A DNA stretch of 64,000 nucleotides from Fibrobacter sp. UWB11 (GCF_900143015.1 NZ_FSRT01000002.1:744001-808000), one strand, 5' to 3'; counted from the first letter of the stretch, positions 25,198 to 33,773 are shown. The notes: generated by a model from the letters alone, not told the origin. Numbers and translations are program-made.

Positions 25198-26397
25198 ATG
25201 GAAAAACGCACAGGACTTTTTGCAAATGGAATTATATGGTTTGGCGTTGCCATCTCCGTTTCTGAAATTGAAGCGGGTATAGAAATTGGCGCTGCCGCAG
25301 CCAGGGATTCGCTCTGGCTCCCGCTCGTGCTCGGACACATTCTGGGCGGCATCTTGCTCTTTTTCGTAGGCCTCATCGGCGCGCGCGTTCGCCTGAACGC
25401 CATGGAAACGACCAAAACCTCATTCGGCAAATACGGTTCCAAGTTTTTCGCCGCGCTGAACACATTCCAGTTGCTCGCCTGGGTCGCCGTCTTGAACGCT
25501 CAGGGCGCTTCGGCCTTGGCAGGGCTCAACTTGCCGATTTCATTCCCCTTGACTTGCGTGATTCTCGCAGCTCTCATTGGAGCTTGGGTCTATGTGGGCA
25601 TCCGCCGTTCTGCAAACGTGACGACCGTCGTGATGGCCGCTCTTACTATTTTGCTCGCAATTTTATCCGTTAAGTTATTCGGTCTCGGCAGCAGTTCAAG
25701 TGCCGCCGCTAATGTTGCAGGTGCCGCCGGAAACGCTGCAACCGCGCTCAAGTTCTGGAACATTTTCGAGATTTCTATCGCCATGCCGATTTCATGGTTG
25801 CCCGTAATTTCGGACTACACGAAGGATGCCGAAAAACCTGTAAAGGCAACATCAATTTCTGCAATCGCTTACACATTTGCAAGCCTCTGGATGTACATTA
25901 TCGGTATCGAAATTTCGGGCATTGGCGCAAGCAACAACATCGCGCAAGCCATTCTACTTGCAGGCCTCGGCATCCCGGGAATCATCATCGTGGTACTTTC
26001 GACAGTAACAACAAACTTCCTTGCAGCAAACTCCGCAGGCGAATCTTCCAAAGCAATTTACAGTAAAATAAATCCCAAAATTGCAGGTGTCGTCGTGAGT
26101 TTCTTGAGCGCCGCTCTCGCCATTTCGGGAATCATGGAACACTATATCAGCTTCCTTTACCTGATCGCCTCCGTGTTTGCCCCGATGGCCGCTGTTCTTT
26201 TGGTTTCGTTCTACTTCTCCAAGGATCGCACCGAATCGCTCGGCGTTTGGCTCTGGAATATTTTCGCTTGGCTCGCGGGCTTCATCGCCTACCAGGTGGC
26301 AGAACGTTTCGACTCTGTTTTCCTCGGCCCCACACTCCTTGCAGTTATCGTTTCGGCAGCATTCGCATCCGTGCGCGTACTCTCCGAAAGAAAATAA
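25198..26397 (+). CDS. CytX/CodB-type nucleobase-cation symporter (NCS1)
   Basis: Inner membrane permease of 399 residues with about ten to twelve hydrophobic helices. The start FANGIIWFGVAISVSEIEAG and the general layout fit the CytX branch (proposed hydroxymethylpyrimidine transporters) of the cytosine permease family. It has a strong ribosome binding site (AGGAGG). It is the first gene of an operon with a pyridoxal-kinase-like enzyme and a radical SAM protein, under the second LysR box. The substrate could be a thiamine pyrimidine or a vitamin B6 form; the kinase neighbour leans towards either, because ThiD and PdxK kinases are related. No TPP riboswitch is visible in the leader. Confidence 0.75.
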   Translation: MEKRTGLFANGIIWFGVAISVSEIEAGIEIGAAAARDSLWLPLVLGHILGGILLFFVGLIGARVRLNAMETTKTSFGKYGSKFFAALNTFQLLAWVAVLNAQGASALAGLNLPISFPLTCVILAALIGAWVYVGIRRSANVTTVVMAALTILLAILSVKLFGLGSSSSAAANVAGAAGNAATALKFWNIFEISIAMPISWLPVISDYTKDAEKPVKATSISAIAYTFASLWMYIIGIEISGIGASNNIAQAILLAGLGIPGIIIVVLSTVTTNFLAANSAGESSKAIYSKINPKIAGVVVSFLSAALAISGIMEHYISFLYLIASVFAPMAAVLLVSFYFSKDRTESLGVWLWNIFAWLAGFIAYQVAERFDSVFLGPTLLAVIVSAAFASVRVLSERK

Positions 26398-26435
26398 CGC
26401 GCTAACGTTTGTCTTTTTCTATTTTTTCAATCGCC

Positions 26436-27266
26436 ATGTCACAGAAGAAAATCGCGTTAATTAATGATGTTACAGGATTTGGTCGGTGCTCCATCGCTGT
26501 CATGGCACCGATTGTTTCCGCAATGAAAATTCAAGCGGTAACAGTACCAACCGCAGTTCTTTCGGCGCACACGCAATTCCCCGAATATTACTTCGATGAT
26601 TACACTTCAAAAATGCGCGATTACATTCAAACCTACAAGGATTTGAATTTATCATTCGACGCCATTGCTTCCGGATTCCTCGGCTCCGAAGAGCAAGTCG
26701 ATATCGTGATTGACTTTTTCAAGACATTCAAGAAAAACGGCACATTCACATTGGTAGACCCGGTGATGGGCGACTACGGCAGGCTTTACGAAACATACAC
26801 GCCTAGTTTGTGCGAAAAGATGAAAGCACTTGTTCATTATGCCGATATCTTGACGCCTAACCTCACCGAACTTTGCACCTTGACGGATGTCAAGTACCGC
26901 ACCGAAGGATTCAGCGACGTAGAACTTGCCGACATGTGCCGCAAGCTTGCAGAACAGGGCCCCGAACACATCGTAGTCACCGGAATTCCCTACAATTCCA
27001 AGCAAATCATGAACTTTGTTTACAGCAAAGGCGAAGAACCGCGTATTGTCATGGTCGACCGCATCGGTGGTGACCGCAGCGGAACCGGCGATGTCATCAG
27101 TTCAATTATCGCAGGCATGTACATGAACGGCCACGACTTTTACGAGTCAGTCAAAAAGGCCGCTGACTTTGTCTCTAAATGCCTACGCTATTGCGAAGAC
27201 AACAATGTTCCCACGCATTGGGGGCTCTGCTTTGAAATGTACCTTCGCGACTTGATGGAGGATTAA
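26436..27266 (+). CDS. Pyridoxal/pyridoxamine kinase-like (PdxY/ThiD superfamily)
   Basis: Ribokinase-superfamily kinase of 276 residues. It starts KKIALINDVTGFGRCSIAV, has VDPVMGD and TPNLTEL, and the anion-hole/catalytic GDRSGTGDVISS near the C-terminus (Asp of GTGD is the base). The pattern is closest to pyridoxamine/pyridoxal kinase PdxY. The ATG at 26436 is chosen; a TTG 27 bases upstream would add a nonconserved extension. It lies 38 bases after the permease, so uptake and phosphorylation of the same vitamin is the natural reading. Confidence 0.8.
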   Translation: MSQKKIALINDVTGFGRCSIAVMAPIVSAMKIQAVTVPTAVLSAHTQFPEYYFDDYTSKMRDYIQTYKDLNLSFDAIASGFLGSEEQVDIVIDFFKTFKKNGTFTLVDPVMGDYGRLYETYTPSLCEKMKALVHYADILTPNLTELCTLTDVKYRTEGFSDVELADMCRKLAEQGPEHIVVTGIPYNSKQIMNFVYSKGEEPRIVMVDRIGGDRSGTGDVISSIIAGMYMNGHDFYESVKKAADFVSKCLRYCEDNNVPTHWGLCFEMYLRDLMED

Positions 27267-27267
27267 A

Positions 27268-27927
27268 ATGGTTGTATATACAGTGACAGGAAATGTCGGC
27301 GAAGCCGGCTATTTGGACATTGCAAACAGCGGCGATATCACAGGCAAGAACATTTATGTGAACATGACTAACCGCTGCCCTTGCAGCTGCGTTTTTTGCT
27401 TGCGCCAGACAAAGAAAATGATGGAAGGCAATTCGCTTTGGCTCAAAGGTGGCGAGCCGAGCGTTGAAACCGTCTTGGACATTTTCGCAAAGTACGATCT
27501 TTCCGTCATTAACGAACTCGTGTTTTGCGGCTACGGTGAACCGCTCGAACGCTTGCACGATGTATGCAAAGTTATCGATGAATTAAAAACAAAGTACCCG
27601 AAATTAAAAGTCCGCCTCAACACAAACGGACTTGCCAACTTGATTCACGGCGAAGACATCACACCGCAACTTGAAGGACGTTTCGATACCGTTTCCATCT
27701 CGATGAACGCCCCGGACGCCGAAGAATTCCTCGAACTCACAAGATCAAGATTCGGCATCAAGTCTTTTGACGCCATGAAGGAATTTGCAGCACTCGCAAA
27801 ATTCCATGTGCCAAACGTCGTGATGACCGTTGTCGAAAAAGTCATGCCCGAAGAAAAAATCGAGCAGTGCCGCAAGATCTGCAACGAACTCGGCGTCACG
27901 CTGAGAGTCCGACCGTTCGAAAATTAA
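27268..27927 (+). CDS. TatD-associated-type radical SAM protein
   Basis: Radical SAM enzyme of 219 residues. The Fe-S motif CX3CX2C is Cys37, Cys41 and Cys44 in NRCPCSCVFCLR, with a GYGEP SAM-contact motif near residue 92. The pattern fits the family usually found beside TatD nucleases (TIGR04038), but no tatD gene is present in this window. It starts one base after the kinase stop with the ribosome binding site GGAGG. Reaction unknown. The operon ends at the terminator that follows. Confidence 0.75.
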   Translation: MVVYTVTGNVGEAGYLDIANSGDITGKNIYVNMTNRCPCSCVFCLRQTKKMMEGNSLWLKGGEPSVETVLDIFAKYDLSVINELVFCGYGEPLERLHDVCKVIDELKTKYPKLKVRLNTNGLANLIHGEDITPQLEGRFDTVSISMNAPDAEEFLELTRSRFGIKSFDAMKEFAALAKFHVPNVVMTVVEKVMPEEKIEQCRKICNELGVTLRVRPFEN

Positions 27928-27947
27928 GGAATAAAGCTAAGAAATGC

Positions 27948-27976
27948 TGCCGCCGACAAAATCGGCGGCATTTTTT
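27948..27976. terminator. Intrinsic terminator between convergent operons
   Basis: TGCCGCCGA (27948-27956), loop CAAAA, TCGGCGGCA (27962-27970), then TTTTTT. It ends the permease operon; it could also serve the minus-strand membrane genes. Confidence 0.85.
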
Positions 27977-27985
27977 CGTAACTCC

Positions 27986-28807
27986 CTACGTCATCTCTTT
28001 CCACTTGATAAACAAACTTTTCACTTTCTGGAAATAGGCGCGGGTTTTCTCAGGTTCGATAAAGAATGTCGCTACACAAACAACAAGGAATGTGCTGAAT
28101 ATCAGTCCAATAAAAACGCCAGCCACATAATAGCCGCCATACATGTTTTCGCGCATATACCCTAGCGAGCCCCATAACATTTGGACAAACGCTATCACGG
28201 CATAAATTTTCAATACCAAAGAATTTCTTTTTACGATGGCGAACACGCCTACTGCAATAGGTAATAAAATCAACGCCGCATTCATAATGGAAAATGATTC
28301 TACAAAATTTTCCGGACCTTTACTAAACAAACTCATAACAGATTTAATGACGTCATTTGCCCCATCGACCATGAAAAATGCCGCGCAAAATTGAAGCAAA
28401 CCAAATTGCGTAGCCGTTTTAGGTTTAATGAAAAATACAGCAGCAACAAAAACTGTCAGGGGGGTCACAATGCGTTCAAGCAGACGATTAAAGAGATAAG
28501 CATTATCAACACCAAGTGGCAAATAAATGCGGTTAAAATTCACAATATCTACTATTATTCCGCTCAAAATGGAAATAATTATAAACACGGCGTAGATTTT
28601 CAGAATCAACACATTCTTTTTAACAAGCGCAACTATTCCTAACGCAAAAACAACCACATACAAAAGAACTGTTACAATATAAAATCCTATAGGGTTGACA
28701 TCCCCCGTCATTTCTGCGGTAAACTTATTGAAAAGCAGACTCGCAATGTTATATAGCGAGTTCATAATCATGATAGCCGCACAAATTCTAAACAATTGCA
28801 AATTCAT
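27986..28807 (-). CDS. Polytopic membrane protein with internal duplication
   Basis: Protein of 273 residues with about eight hydrophobic helices, unknown function. It consists of two similar four-helix halves: each has a helix ending in a basic turn and a hydrophobic restart (GIVALVKKNVLILKIYAV in the first, VFAIVKRNSLVLKIYAV in the second), and a final helix ending FFIKPKT or FFIEPEK. The next gene upstream has the same plan, 3 bases away, so both descend from one four-helix unit. Third gene of a three-gene minus-strand operon. Confidence 0.6.
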   Translation of the reverse strand: MNLQLFRICAAIMIMNSLYNIASLLFNKFTAEMTGDVNPIGFYIVTVLLYVVVFALGIVALVKKNVLILKIYAVFIIISILSGIIVDIVNFNRIYLPLGVDNAYLFNRLLERIVTPLTVFVAAVFFIKPKTATQFGLLQFCAAFFMVDGANDVIKSVMSLFSKGPENFVESFSIMNAALILLPIAVGVFAIVKRNSLVLKIYAVIAFVQMLWGSLGYMRENMYGGYYVAGVFIGLIFSTFLVVCVATFFIEPEKTRAYFQKVKSLFIKWKEMT

Positions 28808-28810
28808 AAA

Positions 28811-29671
28811 TTATCCTTTAATTTTCTGTAAGCAAGTTTTCACCCACTCGGGCTTAATGAAGAATACCGCAATAGCAATCACAGTAGATGTATTAAAAAT
28901 GGCATAGGAAACAAGCGAGGTCACAATATAAGGGTCAAATCCAGAGGTACGAATAGAACTGAGTAAATTCAACAAAATTTGAACAAATGTCATTAAAGAC
29001 CCTACTACCAAAACAGGCACATTTTTTTTAACAAGGGCAAATATACCGACCGCCAAACAAACAACACCAAAGAAAGCAAGTTGAAAAACGGGAGGTTGCG
29101 TAAAAACAAAATGTATCAAGCCATTTAATCCACTTACAACAAAACAAATGGCACAAAGTCGGAAGAGACCTAAATTAAAGTTTTCATTCACAATAGCAAT
29201 CTCGTTTTCTTCGACACGCTTTTTGGATGCAACAAAGAACGCGGCCACAGCAACGACTACGTTCACGTTAAAAATCAAGCTAACGAATTTCTGGCCAAGA
29301 TGCTCTTTTACCATTTCATTCCCTAACAAGGCGCTTATAAAATTAACAGCAAATGCTCCCAACACAATCCAGATGAGGAACAGCACAGCCGATATTTTTA
29401 AGGCCGTTACATTATTTTTGACAAGCGTAATTATCCCCAGCGTTAAAAAAACGACGACGGTCAAAACACCTAATACAAATGGGAAGAAAACCCCTGACGC
29501 AATCAACAGTCCGACCGTTCCAAGCAAATCTTCAAATGACGAATTCGTAAGCGCGCTCCACAGCGAACTGAAAAATCCACCATGCCTAGCCATAACAGAC
29601 AAATTGGCAACTAGGTTCAACAAGTTCACAATGAACACAATAGCGCAAACCCTGAGTAAAGCCAGATTCAT
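28811..29671 (-). CDS. Polytopic membrane protein, paralogue of the next gene
   Basis: Protein of 286 residues with about eight membrane helices, also in two halves: IITLVKNNVTALKISAV and IFALVKKNVPVLVVGS mark the equivalent turns, and FFVASKK and FFIKPEW the end of each half. Function unknown. It lies between a short membrane protein (10 bases upstream) and its paralogue (3 bases downstream). Confidence 0.6.
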   Translation of the reverse strand: MNLALLRVCAIVFIVNLLNLVANLSVMARHGGFFSSLWSALTNSSFEDLLGTVGLLIASGVFFPFVLGVLTVVVFLTLGIITLVKNNVTALKISAVLFLIWIVLGAFAVNFISALLGNEMVKEHLGQKFVSLIFNVNVVVAVAAFFVASKKRVEENEIAIVNENFNLGLFRLCAICFVVSGLNGLIHFVFTQPPVFQLAFFGVVCLAVGIFALVKKNVPVLVVGSLMTFVQILLNLLSSIRTSGFDPYIVTSLVSYAIFNTSTVIAIAVFFIKPEWVKTCLQKIKG

Positions 29672-29681
29672 AACCCCTCTA

Positions 29682-30089
29682 TTATTGGATTAAATACTTT
29701 TCCAGTTCCGGGAACGCATCGGAAGTAAAGAACATCCAGCGTCCCTTAGCCATCAACCAGCCAGCCCATCCATTTTTAGGATTTCTCTGTTGGGTTAATT
29801 TAAAAACATCCTGTTTTATCGTAATGCTATTACCAAGCAAAAAGGTAATCCGCACAAGTTCATTTTCAAGGAATTCGACTTTCTGCGGAGCTATATGTAG
29901 GGCAACAAAGCAATAATAAAGCAAGAACAATTCCTTGAAAACCCACATAAAATTTATAGTATCATACGCTCCGGTATTTACCATAACAACAATGGATTTC
30001 ACAAGCCAAAAAGCACCGAAAAAGAACAACGCCACCGATCCCCAAGTCATGCTTTTGCTTTTAGAAACATATACTTTATTTTCTTCCAT
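29682..30089 (-). CDS. Small membrane protein, PH-like tail
   Basis: Protein of 135 residues: two hydrophobic helices in the first 65 residues (SVALFFFGAFWLVKSIVVMV and ELFLLYYCFVALHI), then a beta-rich cytoplasmic tail (KVEFLENELVRITF, SITIKQDVFKL). The helix pair plus beta tail is reminiscent of bacterial PH-domain membrane proteins, but this is only a structural impression. First gene of the operon with the two duplicated membrane proteins. Confidence 0.5.
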   Translation of the reverse strand: MEENKVYVSKSKSMTWGSVALFFFGAFWLVKSIVVMVNTGAYDTINFMWVFKELFLLYYCFVALHIAPQKVEFLENELVRITFLLGNSITIKQDVFKLTQQRNPKNGWAGWLMAKGRWMFFTSDAFPELEKYLIQ

Positions 30090-30218
30090 TCTATTACCTC
30101 GTTCTAAAAATAAAAAACGGCCCAGATTTCATTCCGAGTCGTCTTTAATTTCTAGTTCCTTCGACGTGACACCTCGCGGCATCTTGCTCAGGATGACGCC
30201 GTTAGCGAGTTTAATGAT

Positions 30219-30240
30219 TTGCGCGGTATTACCCGCGCAA
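30219..30240 (-). terminator. Hairpin after lysC, possible terminator
   Basis: TTGCGCGG / CCGCGCAA arms around a six-base loop, just after the lysC stop on the minus strand. The 3' flank is ATCATTAAA without a T-run, so termination activity is uncertain. Confidence 0.35.
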
Positions 30241-30244
30241 CATT

Positions 30245-31564
30245 TTACTTCACGAAGGCGGCGTAGATGGCCTTGATAGCCTTTTCAGTATCGGCTTCGT
30301 CAACACCAGTGATGATGTTAATCTGGGAAGAACCCTGGTCGATAATGCGGACGTTCACCTTGCTTTCTGCGAGAGCCGTAAAGAGCTTTGCAGCAACACC
30401 GATCTTGTTCGTCATGCCGTGACCCACGGTAGCGATAAGAGCGATGCCCGGGAAAATCTTGATACGGTCCGGACGCATCTGCTGCGTGATGTCTTCAAGA
30501 ACAACGTCCTGAACGGCGTCGAGAGCCTTGGAATCCACGACGATGCTCATGGAGTCAATTGCACTCGGGCAAAGTTCGTAGGAGAGTCCTTCGCTTTCGA
30601 GAACGGCGAGCACGCGGCGGCCAAAGCCAACTTCCTTGTTCATCATGGACTTTTCGATGTAGATCATCGAGAAGCCCTTGCGGCCTGCAACACCCGTAAT
30701 CGGGAGCTTTGCGCTTTCCGGAGTCGGGCCAATGATGGTGCCGGCGTCTTCCGGGCGGTTCGTGTTGCGGATGTTGATAGGAATCTTCTTGGCGCGGCAC
30801 GGAGCGATGGATTCGTCGTGGAGTACGCTTGCACCGGAGTAAGCGAGTTCGCGGATTTCGCGGTAGCTCACGTATTCGATCGGGAGCGGATTTTCGACGA
30901 TGCGCGGGTCAGCCATGAGCATGCCCGAAACGTCGGTCCAGTTTTCGTACTTGGCAGCGTCAATGCCGTTGGCAAGGATTGCGCCAGTGATGTCGGAACC
31001 GCCACGGCTGAAGGTCTTTACTTCGCCACGGAGGTTAGAGCCATAGAAGCCCGGCAATACGTACAACTGATTTTCGTCACCGAGAGCCTTTGCAATTTCT
31101 TCGTAGGTCTTCGGAGCAATGCGGTACTTGTCATCGAAAGTGATGAGCGGGTAGCTATCGACGAAGTTTGCACCGAGATACTTTGCCATGAGGCGAGCGC
31201 AGAGGAATTCGCCACGGCTCACGAGGAAGTCCGTGCTCACGGATTCCGGATGGTTCTTGAGCTTGTCTTCGAGACTGTCGAGGTCTTCGGTAAGCTTGTC
31301 TTCAAGACCCAGGTCCTTGCAGATTTCATCATAGCGCTGGCGGATGAGGTTCCACGGCGTGGAGAAATCGAGGCCTTTGGAGGCGAGATCATAGGTGCTG
31401 TAGAGGAGGTCGGTCAGTTTGGTTTCTTTCGGGTTACGCTTGCCCGGAGCAGAAACGACGATGACTTTGCGGTTCTTGTCGCTTTCGACAATGGCCTTGA
31501 TTTTCTTAAACTGACCTGCATCGGCAACGGAAGAGCCGCCGAACTTACAAACGATTCTAGACAT
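30245..31564 (-). CDS. lysC: Aspartate kinase
   Basis: Aspartokinase of 439 residues, first step of the Lys/Thr/Met/diaminopimelate pathway. N-terminal kinase motif VCKFGGSSVAD, central SRGGSDITGA and WTDVSGMLMADPRIV, then two C-terminal ACT domains (from about residue 285: GRKGFSMIYIEKS and VGHGMTNKIGVAAKLF), which usually bind lysine or threonine. The ATG at 31564 with AAAGGAA upstream is chosen over an upstream in-frame start. It has no homoserine dehydrogenase fusion. A 130-base structured leader and two tandem promoters lie upstream. Confidence 0.95.
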   Translation of the reverse strand: MSRIVCKFGGSSVADAGQFKKIKAIVESDKNRKVIVVSAPGKRNPKETKLTDLLYSTYDLASKGLDFSTPWNLIRQRYDEICKDLGLEDKLTEDLDSLEDKLKNHPESVSTDFLVSRGEFLCARLMAKYLGANFVDSYPLITFDDKYRIAPKTYEEIAKALGDENQLYVLPGFYGSNLRGEVKTFSRGGSDITGAILANGIDAAKYENWTDVSGMLMADPRIVENPLPIEYVSYREIRELAYSGASVLHDESIAPCRAKKIPINIRNTNRPEDAGTIIGPTPESAKLPITGVAGRKGFSMIYIEKSMMNKEVGFGRRVLAVLESEGLSYELCPSAIDSMSIVVDSKALDAVQDVVLEDITQQMRPDRIKIFPGIALIATVGHGMTNKIGVAAKLFTALAESKVNVRIIDQGSSQINIITGVDEADTEKAIKAIYAAFVK

Positions 31565-31703
31565 TTTGTTCCTTTGGGCCACCAAACCTCTCAGCTTCGA
31601 GCGCAACCGCTTTCCTCGCGATTGTCGTGCCCAAGCCTACCCATCTGGCCAGCCACTTGGTTTTTGTGCAATGTAGCAGCGGCACTTTACCGCCGCGCGG
31701 GCA

Positions 31704-31732
31704 AATATAGTTAAAGACGAGTGTCGCGGCAA
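31704..31732 (-). promoter_or_regulatory. lysC promoter P1 (proximal)
   Basis: Minus strand: TTGCCG (31732-31727), 17-base spacer, TATATT (31709-31704). Predicted start of transcription near 31697, leaving a leader of about 130 bases with possible hairpins (for example GCGGC...GCCGC close to the 5' end and CCAAG...CTTGG further on). Confidence 0.55.
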
Positions 31733-31789
31733 TGGGGCTTGCACCAATTGACATGACCGAGCCGACTATATTCGCTCCGAAGGAGCGCC

Positions 31790-31818
31790 AATATAGCTAA
31801 AGGAGGACACAGCTGCAA
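31790..31818 (-). promoter_or_regulatory. lysC promoter P2 (distal), duplicate of P1
   Basis: Minus strand: TTGCAG (31818-31813), 17-base spacer, TATATT (31795-31790). The flanks resemble those of P1 (CCATTGC at the -35, CTTTA..TATATT at the -10), 86 bases apart, so the promoter region seems to be duplicated. Between them is a UUCG-type hairpin CGCTCC/GGAGCG. Confidence 0.5.
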
Positions 31819-31917
31819 TGGTGCACACTCAAATAATTAACAAAAATTTACAGGACAAACGGGCGAAAAAAGCGTGTTTATATAGTAGAGCCACCTCAAA
31901 TAAAATTTTGAAGGTCT

Positions 31918-32862
31918 ATGAAAAAACACGAACAATTGATGATCATCGCAGCAAAATCAAACATACCCGTACTGCTGCAAGGGGAATCCGGGGTCGGTAA
32001 AGAAATCGCCGCACGATTTATTCACGAACACAGCCCACGAAACGCGGGGCCTTTCATCGCGCTCAACTGCGGCGCCATCGCCAGGAACCTCGCCGAAAGC
32101 CTACTGGAAGGAGCCAAGAAAGGTTCTTACACCGGAGCCGCAAGCGACCACCAAGGTATTGTGCAGGCGGCCAACGGAGGCACACTTTTTCTCGACGAAA
32201 TCGGGGAAATGCCGTTCGACATGCAAAGCAAACTTTTGCGTATTCTTCAGGAACATTCCGTACTTCCACTGGGAGCAACGCAAAACGAGCCTGTCGACTT
32301 CAGACTGGTATGCGCAACAAACAGGGACTTGCAAAACGAAATACGGGACGGAAATTTCCGCAAGGACTTGTACTTTAGGCTAAGCGCCTTCCCCATCGTA
32401 ATTCCGCCACTCCGCAACAGGGAGGACTTTCCCGAAATTGCAGCAACACTATGGAACGAAATCACCGCTAAAACTTTCGCAGAACAATTCCCTCTCCGCA
32501 ACCGAGAAATCAAGGCTCTATCCAAATACAAGTGGCCGGGCAATATCCGCCAGCTGAAAAACGTTCTCCAGCGCTACGCGCTTCTGATGCAGCACAACAT
32601 TTCGCTCGAAGAAATCCTCGCCGAAGAATTTTCGCGCAAGACAATAAACGATATTGACGACCGTTTCGCATACCAAACAGCGCGGGCATCGGCACCGCAA
32701 TGGTCATTTATTCAAAAAGCGCTCTACGAAAATGACGGAAACAAGAGCAGGGCCGCCAAGTCCCTAAAAATCAGCCGCGGATGTCTCTGCTACCAAATAA
32801 AAAAACACAAGCTCCAACAATGGAGCTCGTGCAAAAATCTAGCGGAATGTGCGTCAGCCTAG
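31918..32862 (+). CDS. Sigma-54-dependent activator without sensor domain
   Basis: Enhancer-binding AAA+ protein of 314 residues that begins directly with the AAA+ domain, as PspF does: Walker A GESGVGKE (22-29), the sigma-54 loop reads GSYTGA instead of the usual GAFTGA, Walker B GGTLFLDEIGE, and the arginine-finger region FRKDLYFRL. The C-terminal Fis-type HTH is NKSRAAKSLKISRGCLCYQI. It would open sigma-54 promoters bound upstream, constitutively or under a partner protein, as no receiver or GAF domain is present. It ends tail-to-tail with the PorV-like gene, overlapping four bases (CTAG). Confidence 0.88.
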   Translation: MKKHEQLMIIAAKSNIPVLLQGESGVGKEIAARFIHEHSPRNAGPFIALNCGAIARNLAESLLEGAKKGSYTGAASDHQGIVQAANGGTLFLDEIGEMPFDMQSKLLRILQEHSVLPLGATQNEPVDFRLVCATNRDLQNEIRDGNFRKDLYFRLSAFPIVIPPLRNREDFPEIAATLWNEITAKTFAEQFPLRNREIKALSKYKWPGNIRQLKNVLQRYALLMQHNISLEEILAEEFSRKTINDIDDRFAYQTARASAPQWSFIQKALYENDGNKSRAAKSLKISRGCLCYQIKKHKLQQWSSCKNLAECASA

Positions 32863-33773
32863 AACTTCACGCCGACAGCAATGTAATGGTTGCCGCCTTC
32901 GAAAGCAGGGCGCGGGCTATAAGCGTAATCGAACACGATCATGCCAAACTTAACACCGAGACCGCCACTGACAGCATCTTCGGTATCCGGGCGGAACGCA
33001 TAGCCCATGCGGAACGAAAGCATGTCAAAGTAAACGACTTCACCGCCAATCAAAAGTTGCGCCTTTGTATCGGCACGGCGATATCCATCTACAGACAAAT
33101 GAATCATCCAGCGATCCAGAACCGGGATAAATCCCGATACGCCTGCCTGAAGCGCAAGCGGAGCCGCTTCTTTTTCGGACTCGTACTTACTTGCAAAACC
33201 AAGATTCGTAAAGTTCGCGCCAAAGGCAAAATACTGGTTCACACGGAAAGAACCGCCAGCATCGACCGAGAACAAGAAACCTGTTTCGTCATCGATGGTC
33301 TGCGTTGCAAAACGTGCCGAAGCTGCCCAATTGAAAATCTTGGAATGGCTACCGAAACCGGCCAAAAGCGACCAGGCATAAGAGCCATATTCCGAAGTCT
33401 TGAGACCATTCTCGTCACGACCTTCGATGTCATCGTAACCTAAAAAGTCCACCGCGAATGCAAGAGTAAACTTGTCCGCAATAGGAAGTCCGTAATAAGC
33501 AGAAACGAAATTATCCGCACCGCCCGTGCCAAAAATCACCTGACTCAAGCCAAATTCCGCTTCGTTTGCGACACTCATCGCGAGCGGATTGCGCGAAACT
33601 TCCGAAACACGGCCAGGGTCAGCAACACCGGCACCCGAAAGTGCGGCTGCACGCGGCGAGACCTGCATCGAAAGGAACTTCATCGTCACGCCACCCGGGT
33701 CCAAATGCCAATACTCCCCGGCAAACGCGAGAGAACCTACGGTAAGCGCAAACGAAAGTAACTTTTTGAACAT
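32859..33773 (-). CDS. PorV/PorQ-like outer membrane beta-barrel protein
   Basis: Exported protein of 304 residues. Signal peptide MFKKLLSFALTVGSLAFA; the ATG at 33773 is chosen because it puts the signal at the N-terminus. The mature start GGVTMKFLSMQVSPRAAAL and SRNPLAM are like PorV/PorQ, accessory proteins of type IX secretion, and the rest consists of amphipathic strands ending in VGVKF, a typical barrel end. Fibrobacter exports enzymes by type IX secretion, so a role there is plausible, but general UPF0164-like barrels cannot be excluded. Confidence 0.65.
   Translation of the reverse strand: MFKKLLSFALTVGSLAFAGEYWHLDPGGVTMKFLSMQVSPRAAALSGAGVADPGRVSEVSRNPLAMSVANEAEFGLSQVIFGTGGADNFVSAYYGLPIADKFTLAFAVDFLGYDDIEGRDENGLKTSEYGSYAWSLLAGFGSHSKIFNWAASARFATQTIDDETGFLFSVDAGGSFRVNQYFAFGANFTNLGFASKYESEKEAAPLALQAGVSGFIPVLDRWMIHLSVDGYRRADTKAQLLIGGEVVYFDMLSFRMGYAFRPDTEDAVSGGLGVKFGMIVFDYAYSPRPAFEGGNHYIAVGVKF

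Noticed and set aside
30419-31714. 431-codon plus-strand frame opposite lysC
   Set aside because: Antisense shadow of a well-supported aspartate kinase; no motif or ribosome binding site.
31565-31760. Lysine riboswitch before lysC
   Set aside because: The leader looks structured but the conserved core of the lysine riboswitch is not recognisable.
31748-31772. Plus-strand TTGACA...TATATT near 31750 as promoter of the sigma-54 activator
   Set aside because: The spacer is only 13 bases, too short for sigma-70.
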